Shown here: piece after piece, positions 11,281 through 22,294 of the stretch
How positions within the stretch are numbered: position 1 is the first letter of the stretch
Layout: each line of letters begins with the position of its first letter
Assembly: GCA_030407085.1 (NCBI GenBank)
Contig: CM059584.1
Location: 93,698,001-93,762,000 of the forward strand
Direction: 5' to 3'
DNA: 64,000 nt
Origin: Trichopria drosophilae
Lineage: Eukaryota; Arthropoda; Insecta; Hymenoptera; Diapriidae
Notes under the pieces: generated by a model
The model's database searches: none
What the model was told of the DNA's origin: nothing
Seen by the model: the letters and a program-made list of their open reading frames with translations, nothing else
Translations under genes and position numbers: made by a program

Positions 11281-12678
11281 CCCAGTAAACGAAAATGGAT
11301 AGAAATTTATTGAAATTAATTGAAATTTTTACTCGCCAATCCGGATTGTTGATTTCAGCAAATCTATTTCAATTCTGAATTCGTTTGTATTCCTGTACAT
11401 GGATTGCCCTGCTTCGATTTGTATTTCGATTTGTATTCAGTGAAATCAATTACAAGATGGAAGTTGTAGTCTATTGATTTCAATTCCAATAAATAGAATT
11501 CGCGAATGTTATTTGAGATTCAATTGAATCCTTCTTAAAATGAGAGGTTATGTCAATTTATTTGAATTCAGGACGTAGAATTGGAAAGACACTCTTTCAA
11601 TAATTGTGTATTTCTTTCAAAATCAAATTACTTTTTATTCTTTTAACAGAAAAGGCAGCCTTCTCCTATATATATATAATCCAATTATTAGCAGAAATAT
11701 TGTACAGGAATTCATTTCAGTTTAGTGTGCGGAATTGCCGATTTTTGTATGTATTGAAATCAATACCAAATGAAATAAATGTGTGGAAGGGAATTCCTCG
11801 ATACGAGAATCTATTCACGACAATAAATTCTGATAATATTTAATAATGTGAGCTTCGTCATTTTAATTATTCTTTGTTATTAAAATAATGGATATAACTT
11901 TTTTCTAAGTAGGCGATTATCACTTTATGTGATGGAAATGACAAAATAAAAATTTTTATTAAGAAATAAAAAAGAATTTATAAATATTATAATAAAGGCG
12001 TTTAATTGTATGATAATTTTTCAATTATTGACCCACTTTCCTTTATTTTAAATTAAAACCCTGCTTTTTAAATTTATTTTAAGGGGGTTTTAAAATCGTC
12101 ACTTGATAAGATAGTAATCTACTCTTAAATCTACTCTTAAGATCTCTTAAAAAACATAGCAAAGAAATTAATTGAGAATTGACCGAGTACTTTCGGAAAT
12201 AAGTAAAAATCATTTATATCCGAAAATCCTCGGTCAATTCTCAATTAATTTCTTTGGTGCTTTTTGGTATAGTGATTATAATTACTTGTACGGAACCCAA
12301 ATTTTTAAAAATCGATTCAGTCATTTTTAATATAGATTTTTGAGCGTAGATAACTACCTTATCAACTGACGACTTTCCCCAACTCTTTTATGAAAGAATG
12401 GAAAATCATAATTCGAAAGAATTCAAGATTTCAATGTATTCCAATCCATATTCGTTTGCTGCCATTTTAAGGTTATGTTCACTTCATTGATAGAGATTAA
12501 TTGATATTTTGAATCTTTTCAATGCAAAATGATTATCCGCTTCAATTACCCAGTATGAATAGAAAATTATTTAACCCTGAACATTCTAATTTATTTAAAT
12601 TCTTTACACGGAATTAAGAATCCGGATTCAGAAAAATTCAAATTTTCAATTTATTTTAATCCATTTTCGTTTGCTGGG
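11281..12678. mobile_element. TA-flanked non-coding inverted-repeat element, 1.4 kb
   Basis: Termini CCCAGTAAACGAAAATGGAT (left) and CCCAGCAAACGAAAATGGAT (right, complement) with TA on each side (11279-11280, 12679-12680). The interior is repetitive, with many GAATTC/TTGAAT-like words and an internal copy of CATATTCGTTTGCTG near 12450. No open frame has transposase motifs. It has a second hairpin element inside (12083-12382). Superfamily cannot be named; the TA flank would suit Tc1/mariner-related elements. Confidence 0.6.
12083..12382. mobile_element. Nested hairpin MITE inside the 1.4-kb element
   Basis: Outer arms share TCGTCACTTGATAAG-like sequence (about 12096-12112) with its complement near 12355-12370. 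An inner hairpin has arms of about 38-40 bp (12158-12196 and 12221-12262) containing ATTAATTGAGAATTGACC and its complement around a 24-bp loop. The outer limits are approximate. Confidence 0.5.
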
Positions 12679-12907
12679 TAGTCAGACATCTTGATTTAAT
12701 TCAAAAATGGGATATGGGGCACAATAGGACATATTGTCGGTGCGTTATTCTATCTGGAAGACAATAACAATAAGCAGTATTTCAGATTAATTCATTATTT
12801 TTAATAAAACATAATTAGTTTTGATTTATTCACCTTCAACGACAGTTTTGTGATATTGCGAACATATGTTATTGTATTTTTAAGTAACTTATAAATGTAT
12901 ATATATA

Positions 12908-13300
12908 CCGGGTGGATGCGAGAGAATGGTACATAGGGAAATCATATATTCTCAGGACTATTGATTGTAATTGGTGATGTAGACAAAACTTGTTTGATAT
13001 TGAGGTTATCAGATTATACTTTCCCAGAAATGAATTTATAGCAAATTATGTTAATTTACACATAAAAATATGTGTTTAACCTTCAAATACTGTTGCCTGG
13101 ACAAATTTATTTGTCCAGTACGAAACAAGCTGCAACATGAAATGTAAGCTATTTGTTAAATAAATTTTTATATCATAAATTCTAATTTCAATCTTTATTG
13201 CCAAGTTTAATGTGATTTTGCTCTTCAATCCATTAAGCACTTCACCATTTGTAGGTTTAACATGGATTTTCCTATGTACCATTCTCTCGCATCCACCCGG
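12908..13300. mobile_element. TA-flanked MITE, 393 bp
   Basis: Near-perfect inverted ends of about 30 bp starting CCGGGTGGATGCGAGAGAAT, with TA at 12906-12907 and 13301-13302. A small minus-strand frame inside (13076-13282) has no recognisable domain. The style suits a non-autonomous Tc1/mariner relative. Confidence 0.75.
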
Positions 13301-13575
13301 TATATATATATATATATTATTATTATAACTTGAAAAATTATTGTATGTTCCTAAAATTTTTATTACATATTGGTTATATTATTCTTTTGATAAAACACAT
13401 TTTTTTAAAGCCTAAACATATATTACAATTAATTATTTGAATATTTTAAATATTAAAAGTTTAATTATTAATAAAAATAATACCGAAAATTACATATATG
13501 TCCCATTATGCCCCGGACCAGGCGCAAAACAGGACAAATACCTCATTTTCTTTTATCGTTTTTAATTACTGTTAA

Positions 13576-13987
13576 GGGGAGGCACCTCACTCAAAATCAA
13601 CTGTATGAAATACACCTTTAAAAAATTTGAAAACATTATTTTTTTAGTCATTTTTGATGAGGAACTCAGTGGTGCTGGAATAAAAAGTGCAAGAAATTCT
13701 TTTGACCCATAAATTTTAGCTTCAAAAAAAATTTTTTTTTAATAATGCTACTACATTTTTCTAAATTAATTTAAAAATTCAAAAAAATTAGGGTGAACAT
13801 AAAAACATATTTTCTAAATAATTACGCATAGATTTTAAAAAATTCTATTTTTGTGTGTCAAACAAATTTATTACACTTTTTATTCTAGCACCACTGAATT
13901 CCACGTCAAAAATTACTAAAGAAATCATTTTTTCATATTTTTTAAAGGTGTATTTCATAGAGCTGATTTTGAGTGAGGTGACTCCCC
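13576..13987. mobile_element. piggyBac-type MITE (TTAA), 412 bp
   Basis: Bounded by TTAA at 13572-13575 and 13988-13991. Ends read GGGGAGGCACCTCACTCAAA and GGGGAGTCACCTCACTCAAA (complement), with further matching sequence to beyond 50 bp per arm. TTAA duplications and GGGGA-type starts point to a piggyBac-mobilised MITE. No coding capacity. Confidence 0.75.
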
Positions 13988-14621
13988 TTAATGTTACATA
14001 AAGGAGTAATTCACGGTGGGTATTGCAAAAGGATTGTTTACTTTTCACTAATTATAACGTACATTTTCACTGCAGATGGTGAAAATTTACGAAAAAAAAG
14101 TTAACCTTTCCCGTTAATCCCGGTTTCCCTTAAACCTAAACGTAAGAAATACCCCGTATAAAGGATGCCTTAAACTGAAGGAAAGCGGACAATGTTAATC
14201 CTGTTTTATTGTAGTTTTCCGGTAGGGAACTATTCAAAATAAATCATGCATATCTGTGGTCGCTATAGGAAAAACCAAGCATTTTTTCAAACACAAGAAA
14301 AATGCATTTAAAGTTTGAGATATATTTTGCTAGTTTTTTTATTTGAATTCATGTTTTAATGCGTATGCATTAAAAAATCATAATTTTGAATCAGATTGAA
14401 GGTTTCGGGTTGCATTAAACAACTTTTTAAACGCCAAAACCGTTTAATCAAGGTCAGCTACCTGATTGTTACGCAGTAATAGAGTTAGCTGATCTTTCTT
14501 AAAAATTCTGTTTTTTCAATTTATTCTTATATTTCACGAAATTAAGGCAACTTTCGTCAGTTTGTAATGGTACGATTTTGATATGCGAGCAAAAAGAGAG
14601 AGGGAGATTTTTAGAAACTAA

Positions 14622-14649
14622 GTAAGAGAGAAAGAGCGAGAGAGATAGG

Positions 14650-14705
<56 letters not shown>
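14622..14705. repeat. (AG)n microsatellite
   Basis: Interrupted AG dinucleotide run of about 80 bp, followed by AAGAGTGAAGAGAG. Confidence 0.9.
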
Positions 14706-14932
14706 TGAAGAGAGTCATGAAATGTTCACATTTCTAGATTATAGATTAGTCCAAGTATTTGATGATTCGATCCAAATTTCAACATTATTGTTTGCATAAA
14801 CGCTCAATTTCCTAGTTCATTTCAGATTTTATGGAATTGCCTGGTTTTTGCCTAACAAAGCTGATATTCGTGTGATTCTTATTTTTTAAGTCACTCTAAA
14901 ATATGAAACTTAATCGGAATTTCGATCGGACA

Positions 14933-15504
14933 CCTAGTGCAGTTATTTAAGGTGTCTTGCCTCCCGTTCGGGTTAAAAACACCCCCCCCCCCCATGGGGG
15001 ATGGGGCCAAATTTTAGTGATGCGCCAGCACCGCTGGTTGTGCACACTTAAAAAAGATATACAACAAGTCAGCTACCACATTTATTAGCAACAAGCTGCC
15101 TGCCTTGATGCTTCTGTTGGTTCAGAGAACCTTTCTAACGTCGCCACGGCCCGCTAGAGGCCAACCCTTTCTGCGGTTACTGCCTGCACGGACACGGCAC
15201 GCCGTAGCGCTCCCCCGTGTGGAACCCGCCGGCAGGGGCTTGACACCGCACCCTAGCTCCCCAGTACGGTGGGTCTCTCGAGTCGTTTCACGATCAGGCA
15301 TTCGTCGGCACAGACCAGCCGAACGATCGGGTCCGTTAGGTCGTCAATTCTCAAAACTTGCTAAGAGAAGCGGATCTTTCAAAAGCATTGCTCCTCTTCG
15401 AGCTCGGGCACTTCGACCCCTCACTCTTCCACAATAAAATTGTGGACGGAGATAACCCGCTCCGCTCTCTTCCACAAGTCCCCTGCGGGGATTTCGATCG
15501 GACA
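14933..15504. mobile_element. GC-rich insertion of unknown type with 14-bp target duplication
   Basis: A 558-bp GC-rich block, in sharp contrast to its AT-rich surroundings, is bracketed by the perfect 14-bp direct repeat ATTTCGATCGGACA (14919-14932 and 15491-15504). A duplication this long suggests target-primed insertion (SINE, LINE piece or retrocopy), but no poly(A) or A/B box is evident. It contains a run of about 12 C (near 14982-14993), an AATAAA word (about 15431), and an open frame 15105-15437 with no recognisable domain. Family unknown. Confidence 0.5.
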
Positions 15505-17928
15505 GAGAGATAATAATTCCGAAATCCGTCCTGTTTTTGGTGGTTCTTGAATTTAACAAAAAAATGGAGTTATCTGGTTTTTCCTAGCGACCACAGATAT
15601 ATACATATAAAATTGGATTTATCAAATATAGAGTGATTTTATTACAATAACTTTTTCTTTTTGTTTAATCTTATGCATCACAAACATTATACATATAATT
15701 AACTTATGAAATTAAGGTAGTCATTTCTTTTACAAATAGTGTAATTCCTTCCTCGAAAACGGCGGCATTTTCCTTATCTTCATCCGAAACAGGATATTCG
15801 CGATTGTTTATCGATTCATACATCTGTGATGTAAATAACTTAAACATCTCACTTGTCGGTTCAAACATTTCACAACATTTTTTATCTATGCACATTAAAC
15901 GAAGTCGTATTCTCATTATTGCAACGAGTACATTAAATGATAAACGATTGCGAGCCTTCGTTTTAATAGCGTTCATGAAGGAAAACACCCGTTCAACGGT
16001 TGCATTCGAAAACGGCAAACTAAGAACTCGCAAAGCAAAATGCGCTAGTTCATTAAATATCTTTGAACCACCTGCATCGGTATGTTGCATAACTTTTGAC
16101 CAAAATTTTGCAGAATTTGTCAGAATCGAAAACCCATATTCAGCTTCCCAATTCACAAGTGGAAGCGTACGCCACTGATTTTCTAAGACATCTATCTTTA
16201 TGTTCGGTCCTAAAATATAAGGTTTTATATATTCATATGTTAATTTTTTTTTTGTATACGATTTATGCTTATGTATTTAATTATTCATAATGTTTAACAT
16301 TAGATGCGTAATGTGTATAATTACTCACAAAGGTATTTTAAAAAATAGAAGTAATTAAGGTTCAAAAGAGTAATCTTATGTGAATAAATTACCTGCAACA
16401 GTCAATGGAAGATCGCTGAATTTGGGCTGATCGAGACGTCGTGTACAATATTCTGGATTAAAATATTTAACGGATTCTATAACATGGACGTTTGACGGTA
16501 GCCTTTTAGACAATTCTGTACATAAAACTCGTAGGAAATTAACGCAACGCTGTTTTACACCAAAAATAGCCTCAGCAGATAGTCGAGTTTTCTTCACTTC
16601 TGATTTAAAAACTTCTCCCAAATTAATTACATCAATCGGTAGAAGGCAATTATCTTGTTGAAGAGCATTTTGTAAGGCTTTCAAATCATTATCACTAAGG
16701 TACGTAGATGTCAGGGCAGAACTTAAAAATTCAGGCTTTAAAATGCGAGTAACAAGCGATAGTAGTAAGATTCGTAGAGCTTCAAAAAGTTTTGTAACCT
16801 CGGCGTTATCTTTTTGAAAAAGAAGATTGACTCGCACAACGTCACTTAAAATAGGTTGTAAAAAGATGAGATATAATCTGTTAGAATCATCTTTATACAT
16901 ATCGCTTAATATGTTTGCTGTGCATTTGTCACATCTTTGCGATGTCATTGCCTGAAAATATGTTTGTAATTCCAACCATTGATTTAAAATGCTGGTAACA
17001 GCGCCATGCCAAGCCAGCCATCGAGTTTTTGATAACTTAACTAATTGGGACGGCATCGATCCATTATTAATTGCCGCGTATAAATTGTTGTATTCAGAAT
17101 GTCGGAGTGCTGAGTTCGAAAACCACCTATTAGTTTCTTTTATCAAAAACTCTAATGTGCTTGGCAACTGATCAGCTGCTGTTGATGCCGCTAAATGAAG
17201 AGAATGGCATATGCATGGTACCAATACAAGGTGAGGAATCTAAAAAACGAAAGATATATATTTTAGTCATACGTAATTTATTATTTATATTCGATCTTTT
17301 ACGTTACTTTATTTGTAAACATTTTTACGTACCTTTCGATCACGAAGCAATACATATAATGAATGGTTGCAGCCAACCATAGCACTCGCATTATCTGTCC
17401 CTAGGCCTATTATATTCTCTACCTTCAGTTTTACTTCAGTTAAGTACTTTATTGTTGCGCTATATAAAGCTTCTGCTGTGGCTTCAGTCAAACTCACGAA
17501 TCCAAGAAAATCAGTAACGATTTCTTCCTTCTTTTTGCTAAAATATCTTACACATATTGCTAAATATTTTCATACAGCAATGTCTGTTGATTCGTCAACG
17601 ATAATTGAATATCCCGAATCATCAATGTCAGCTATTAATTCATTCAACATAGCTGGAGCTATTACCTCCGAAATTATTTTAGAACATTTCGTTCTATGGA
17701 GTTTTAAATTTTCTAAGATACTTCCCTTTCCTAGCCTTTTTAAAGCCGCGGTAACGCGGTATATCGATAAATGACAAGCAACAATGACAGCTAATTGCAT
17801 ATCGACGGATTTTGATTCTTTGCTGGCCGAAGTTACGCCTAAAATAATACCGGTTTTAACTATTTTTGTACAGAAATGCAATATTATTAATTTTAATTGA
17901 AATTCGCGTCGTATAAGGGTCAATATAT

Positions 17929-19622
17929 TATATTTCAACGAAGTTGGTAGCGACAATTTTTATATTGAAATATATTAAAAAATACAGTTTCAAGAACTTA
18001 TTTCTATTATTATCTTTAAGGGGACCCAACACTGAATTTTCAGCCATGTAAAGGAATGATTAAAGAAATCTAAAATATTTTTTTTCTGACACAATGTTGT
18101 CTAGAGTAGAGAAAAATGTTTTTAAGAAGTACAAAAAATGCTTCTTCTTCCACAAATTTAAATATTTTTCGGCAATTCTTTTTTTGTTTTGGTTCTGAAA
18201 CTCTAAGGGTATGGATTTTGCGAAATTTTAATTTTGTGAAAAATTACAATGTCAAAAATGCAGAAAAAACGAAATTTTTTTTTTCTTTTTCGCTTTATTT
18301 TTCATCCAAAATAGTGTCAGAATATAAATATTTAAATTTTTTGTAATTATTACTTAATATAGCTGAAAATTCAGTATTGGGTCCCCTTAAAAAATATTTC
18401 ATAGTTTCATAAAAAAAAAAAGAATTATCTTTTGAGGTTCAAGAAAATGTAATTTTTTTGCAGATTTTTTTATAGATTAAAATCTATTAGACTAGGATAA
18501 ATTTACATTAAATTGAAACTTACATTAATGGACGTATTTTTCATTGAAGTTTTAAGATCCTGGGGTCTTTTCTTTTAAATTGTCGCAACGAAAACATCTT
18601 TAATTACAACGGCACTCAGTTGGGGGTTTTCGTAATATTTGGAGTCCTATATCTCTCTTGGAGAAACATAGAAAATGTAAATCCGCTTGTACTCATTAAA
18701 TTAGTTCTTCCACTATTCACTGTTAATATTTGACTCTGGTCCTGATGTTATTTCTTAAAATAAATGAATTTTAAAATTTGTGTGTTTGAAAATGCATCTA
18801 GTCGGTTATATTTTCACTTATTTTCACGCCGAAGTTAGCTTTTATATATTCGATTTCTATTTTCAAATAAATTAAGTGAAATATAGTCATATAAAATACA
18901 TAAAAGCTAACCTCAGTTTGAAAACAAGTGAAAATTTAACCTGTTAGAAGCATTATCAGAACACAAATTTTAGAACACATTTATATTAAAAGATAACTTC
19001 GAGACCAAAGTCAAACATTAACAGTGAATGGTGGAAGAACTGATTTAATTAGCGCAAGAAGATTTACATTTTTTCGTTTTTCTCTAAGAGAGTTATAGGA
19101 CTCCAAAAATTACGAAAACCTCCAACTGAGTGCCTTTATTTGAAAATGTTCTCAGTGCAGCTACCATTTAAAAGAGAAGACCCCAGAATCTTGAAACTTC
19201 AGTGAAAAATACGTCAATTAATATAAGTTTCAATTTAAAAAGTTAAATATATTGCTTTAATTAAGGTTTTCAAAATCATAACAATTGACAAATTTGCCAT
19301 CGTCTTTAAGTAACGTTTTCTTTAATTACTTCATTATTAAAGTCACTTTTATTGATTAAGAATAAAAATTCTTTAAAATTGTTATTCTTATAGCTTGAGT
19401 TTAATGTAAATTCATCCTAGTCTAAACAATTTTAATCGATAATAAAAATGTGAATAAAAGTGAAATTTTTTTAACCTCCAAAGATAAAAATTTATTTTTT
19501 AGTGAACTATTAAATGTTTTTTAAAGTTAATGTCAGAAGTAAGTTCTCTAAACATTACTTTTTAATATATTTCAATATAAAAATCGTTATAAAATAGGAC
19601 ACGATCAACTTCGTTGAAATAT
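17929..19622. mobile_element. Long foldback (hairpin) element in the transposase gene
   Basis: Two arms of several hundred bases are near-complements: 17929 to about 18870 (interrupted by a MITE) and about 18890-19622. Outer ends share TATTTCAACGAAGTTG. Inside, ACTCAGTTGGGGGTTTTCGT pairs with its complement near 19104-19125, and the arms meet around a short AT-rich spacer near 18870-18890. The right arm carries about 150 extra bases near 19240-19390. No transposase. Arms close to TA/TTATA flanks suggest a non-autonomous DNA transposon. It lies between exons 2 and 3 of the BED/hAT gene. Confidence 0.75.
18020..18386. mobile_element. piggyBac-type MITE (TTAA), 367 bp, inside foldback arm
   Basis: Ends GGGGACCCAACACTGAATTT and GGGGACCCAATACTGAATTT (complement), bounded by TTAA at 18016-18019 and 18387-18390. 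The foldback's other arm lacks it and reads straight through a single TTTAA at the same place (about 19520), proving it inserted later into the left arm. Confidence 0.85.
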
Positions 19623-19693
19623 AATGGATCAATCCATAAAGAATTCAGATCTCAAAAGCTGCGACGGTTAGTAAATTTCTAAACTTACTTCAA

Positions 19694-19730
19694 CAACTTA
19701 CCAAAATTGGATAATGTCGGTTGCACATTT
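19694..19730 (-). repeat. Partial duplicate of exon 2 end with its splice donor
   Basis: The minus strand reads CATTATCCAATTTTGGTAAG, closely matching the end of the BED exon and its donor at about 19985-20010 (GTTGTCCAATTTTGGTAAGT). The sequence GATTAGTAAATTTCTAAA/GGTTAGTAAATTTCTAAA is also present beside both. This indicates a small duplication of the exon-intron junction, which could offer an alternative donor. Confidence 0.55.
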
Positions 19731-20568
19731 CAGTTATTAAAGATATATAATTGATGAAAAATGTTGCATGAAAATAGTTATTAATTTAAACAAAATATAG
19801 AAATATTTAAACTAGTTTCGCACAAAGGATTAAGATTACAAATACTGCCTCGATTAGTAAATTTCTAAATTTTTCATTCGTTAAAAGTTTCATAATCAAT
19901 ATTGGTTAGTATAGAATTACCACTTTTTGTTAAAAACAATTCACAATAATAAGAAATAAATTCATCAAACAACTTGAACGTACTTACCAAAATTGGACAA
20001 CTTTGGTTGTTCAACTTTCAGGGAAGCCATTTTTTGCTTGTGACTAATGCGGTTAGCATGCTTTACTAAGTCAGCATGTTGGGCCCGTAAAACAACTCTG
20101 CAAACTTTGCATCGATCTTCTTTGTTGTCTATGGTTGCACAAGCATCTTGGTTCTCTTCCAACCAGCCTTCGAGGTAACACATATTACGTAGGTTAGATA
20201 AATAAAGAACACAAAGTTGGTATGCATACATTATGTATCTTGCGTTTGGCTTTGTGTGCGTGTACTAGAGAGAGATATTGAATTTATCCAAACTTTTCGT
20301 TTGGCTGTGATAAAAAAGTCAGGAAAATTTTTGGATATGAAGCAAATATACCTCTAGACAGGTTCACCCTCCCACTCTTTCTTGTATTTTTTCTTATATT
20401 TTCCGTGCTTTCCCATTTTCCTCTGCACAATCACGGGGTTTGGAGACGGCAATTTGTACAAAGTTACAAATGTACTTCGAAATATGGACAGTAGAGGTTT
20501 CAGCTCCGAGCTCTGCGCCAGCCGCCATACCATATACATACAGAAATCCTGATTAGACCATGAAATTA

Positions 20569-20596
20569 ATGAAGTAAGAGATATCTCTTACTTCAT
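20569..20596. repeat. 28-bp perfect palindrome
   Basis: Half site ATGAAGTAAGAGAT followed by its exact reverse complement, no spacer. It lies 15 bp left of the 8-bp duplication of the inner hAT (20612-20619) and about 150 bp upstream of the start of the five-exon transposase gene, so it is in the outer element's promoter-side DNA. Role unknown. Confidence 0.8.
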
Positions 20597-21003
20597 GGAT
20601 TAAACTCACGTGCCGTAGGCAGGGTTGCCAGACGAGGAGAGACAAAACTATGTAGCACAGGCCTTGAAAAATCTGTAGATTACGTAAAAAATCTGTAGAT
20701 GGAGGCATGGAGCTTTGGCGCTAAAACAATTAAATGCACATTGGCGGGCAATGCAAATATTTGATAGTTATGAAGTTATTATTATTTATTTTATTAATTC
20801 TTAAATTTGAAAATTTATTTTCCATATTTATATTAAAATAATCTGCATCTATACAAATATTAAAGACAAAGTTTAAGTTTTTTTTTTAATCGTGGAAAGT
20901 TACCAACGTTTATTTTATCATGTTTACTTACGAACTTTCTAAATGCTCCAATGGTAAGGTAGTGATCTATGTGAACAAAATTAATATGAAAATTTCTTTT
21001 ATA

Positions 21004-21207
21004 TAACACGGGCACGATAATGGGTCATATTCATGGCTGTATATAGGGGCAGAAGTTGGTCATTATGCCGTAGTGACGTAAGCGGGCAAATAATGTTCAT
21101 TATTTTCCCTTGGGAAAATAATGGCCAATGGCGTGAGCGGAATGGCCAACTCCGCCCCTTTATACACAGGTATGCATATGACCCATCATCGAGCCCTTGT
21201 TATATAA
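21004..21207. mobile_element. MITE-like inverted repeat inside the inner hAT
   Basis: Arms beginning TATATAACACGGGCACGATA (left) and TATATAACAAGGGCTCGATG (right, complement) continue with GGGTCATAT and a GGGGC(A/G)GA(A/G)TTGG block. A second small hairpin, CATTATTTTCCCTTGGGAAAATAATG, lies at its centre, and another (about 21218-21262, arms GGGGTAGGAGTGGA-like) follows just outside. Borders approximate. Confidence 0.6.
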
Positions 21208-22294
21208 AATATCGTATGTACCATGGGGTAGGAGTGGAAACGATCCACTTCTACCCCTTGGTGCATAATATACTATTAACTCATTAACGCCTCAAACTTT
21301 TTTTGCAATAATTTCAATCAAGTATTTCGTAACAAATCGAAGTTGAAAACAATTGAAACGTACATACTCTACAATTTTCGAGGTCGCTCTTTATCCGATC
21401 TGAGGTCAAAATTGAGTTTTAGCCATCAGGAACAGAGATCGATTAATTTCCATTTGAAATGTACATCCTCACTTAGTTACTCTGGCAACTCTGATCAGGA
21501 ATTCCAAGCATTTCTGGACAATCTAACTAAAAAACTATGAGCTTTTTTACAAAAATTGTAAAAAATAAAAGTTCTTAGAAATCATCGAGGATTATACTTA
21601 CATTTTTTCAGATTTTTGAAATGATATTTTGAGAATAATATAATTAATGAATCCGAACCTTTCAAATGAAAAAATAATAATCATCTCTGTAATAACATAG
21701 GCCCACAATAAATAGTTATTTTTTTAACTCCGTGAAATGGCCATTTTACGCCTACTGAATCAAAAACAATATGGTGATCTGGGAATGAGGCCACAGTATT
21801 CTTATGTTTTTTGACCCGAAATATATATCAGAAATGTATATTAAAAATGGTATTTATCATCTTCGAGATTCTTGCCTGATTGCATATTATGTTGAACCAG
21901 ACGAAATTTTTATTTTTTACCAGATTACTTACCTCACTATTACATACATGGATGAATATATTATGACCTATAGTCTATAGTTCCGCATTTGTCACAAACG
22001 TTGATATTTATATTATATTTAAGAATAATATAATATAGATATATATTTAACTTTATAACATGTGCAGTGTATATTTAAGAATAATAGAAACATTATAAAC
22101 AATTAAATTACATATTTATTTGGACTAGAAAATAAAACTAAAATTACATTACAATATGCTCATTAAATTCGTACATATATTTGCATTCGCCGCAAATTAT
22201 GAAAACCATTATTATAAATTATAATAAAACGCAACGCAATCCAAACAAACAAAATAAAGGTATTATTAATTATTTCTTCATTTCTTGCTATTCC

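Larger units (their letters stand above)
14253..15597. mobile_element. TA-flanked inverted-repeat element, 1.35 kb, with insertion
   Basis: Left end TCTGTGGTCGCTATAGGAAA and right-end complement TCTGTGGTCGCTAGGAAAAA are flanked by TA (14251-14252, 15598-15599). The left arm carries a 2-base insertion relative to the right. An internal near copy of the right end (TGGAATTGCCTGGTTTTTGC) lies near 14832. A (GA)n tract (14622-14705) lies inside. A GC-rich block with its own 14-bp direct repeats has inserted at 14933-15490. No transposase is visible. Confidence 0.6.
15704..20416 (-). pseudogene. BED/hAT transposase gene, five exons, one in-frame stop
   Basis: Likely transposase gene of the 14.6-kb hAT. 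I infer exons on the minus strand at 20416-20368, 20167-19988, about 17929-17333, 17239-16393 and 16209-15704. Splice sites I can see are GTGAAC, GTAAGT, GTACGT and GTAATT donors with matching AG acceptors, and phases fit for exons 1-2 and 3-5. Exon 1 encodes MGKHGKYKKKYKKEWE. Exon 2 carries the BED zinc-finger part (CKVC, then H and H). Exon 3 contains VDESTD and LGTDNASAMVG. Exon 4 has CICHSLHLA and KTRWLAWHGA. Exon 5 has the hATC motif NATVERVFSFMN. A TGA at 17570-17572 interrupts exon 3, and a foldback element separates exons 2 and 3, so this copy is probably dead. The layout resembles ZBED/FAM200-type hAT proteins. The start of exon 3 is not fixed. Confidence 0.8.

Noticed and set aside
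15105..15559. GC-rich frames of 110 and 71 codons as coding sequence
   Set aside because: High GC content opens frames by lowering stop frequency; products are arginine/proline-rich without domains and lie in an inserted repeat.
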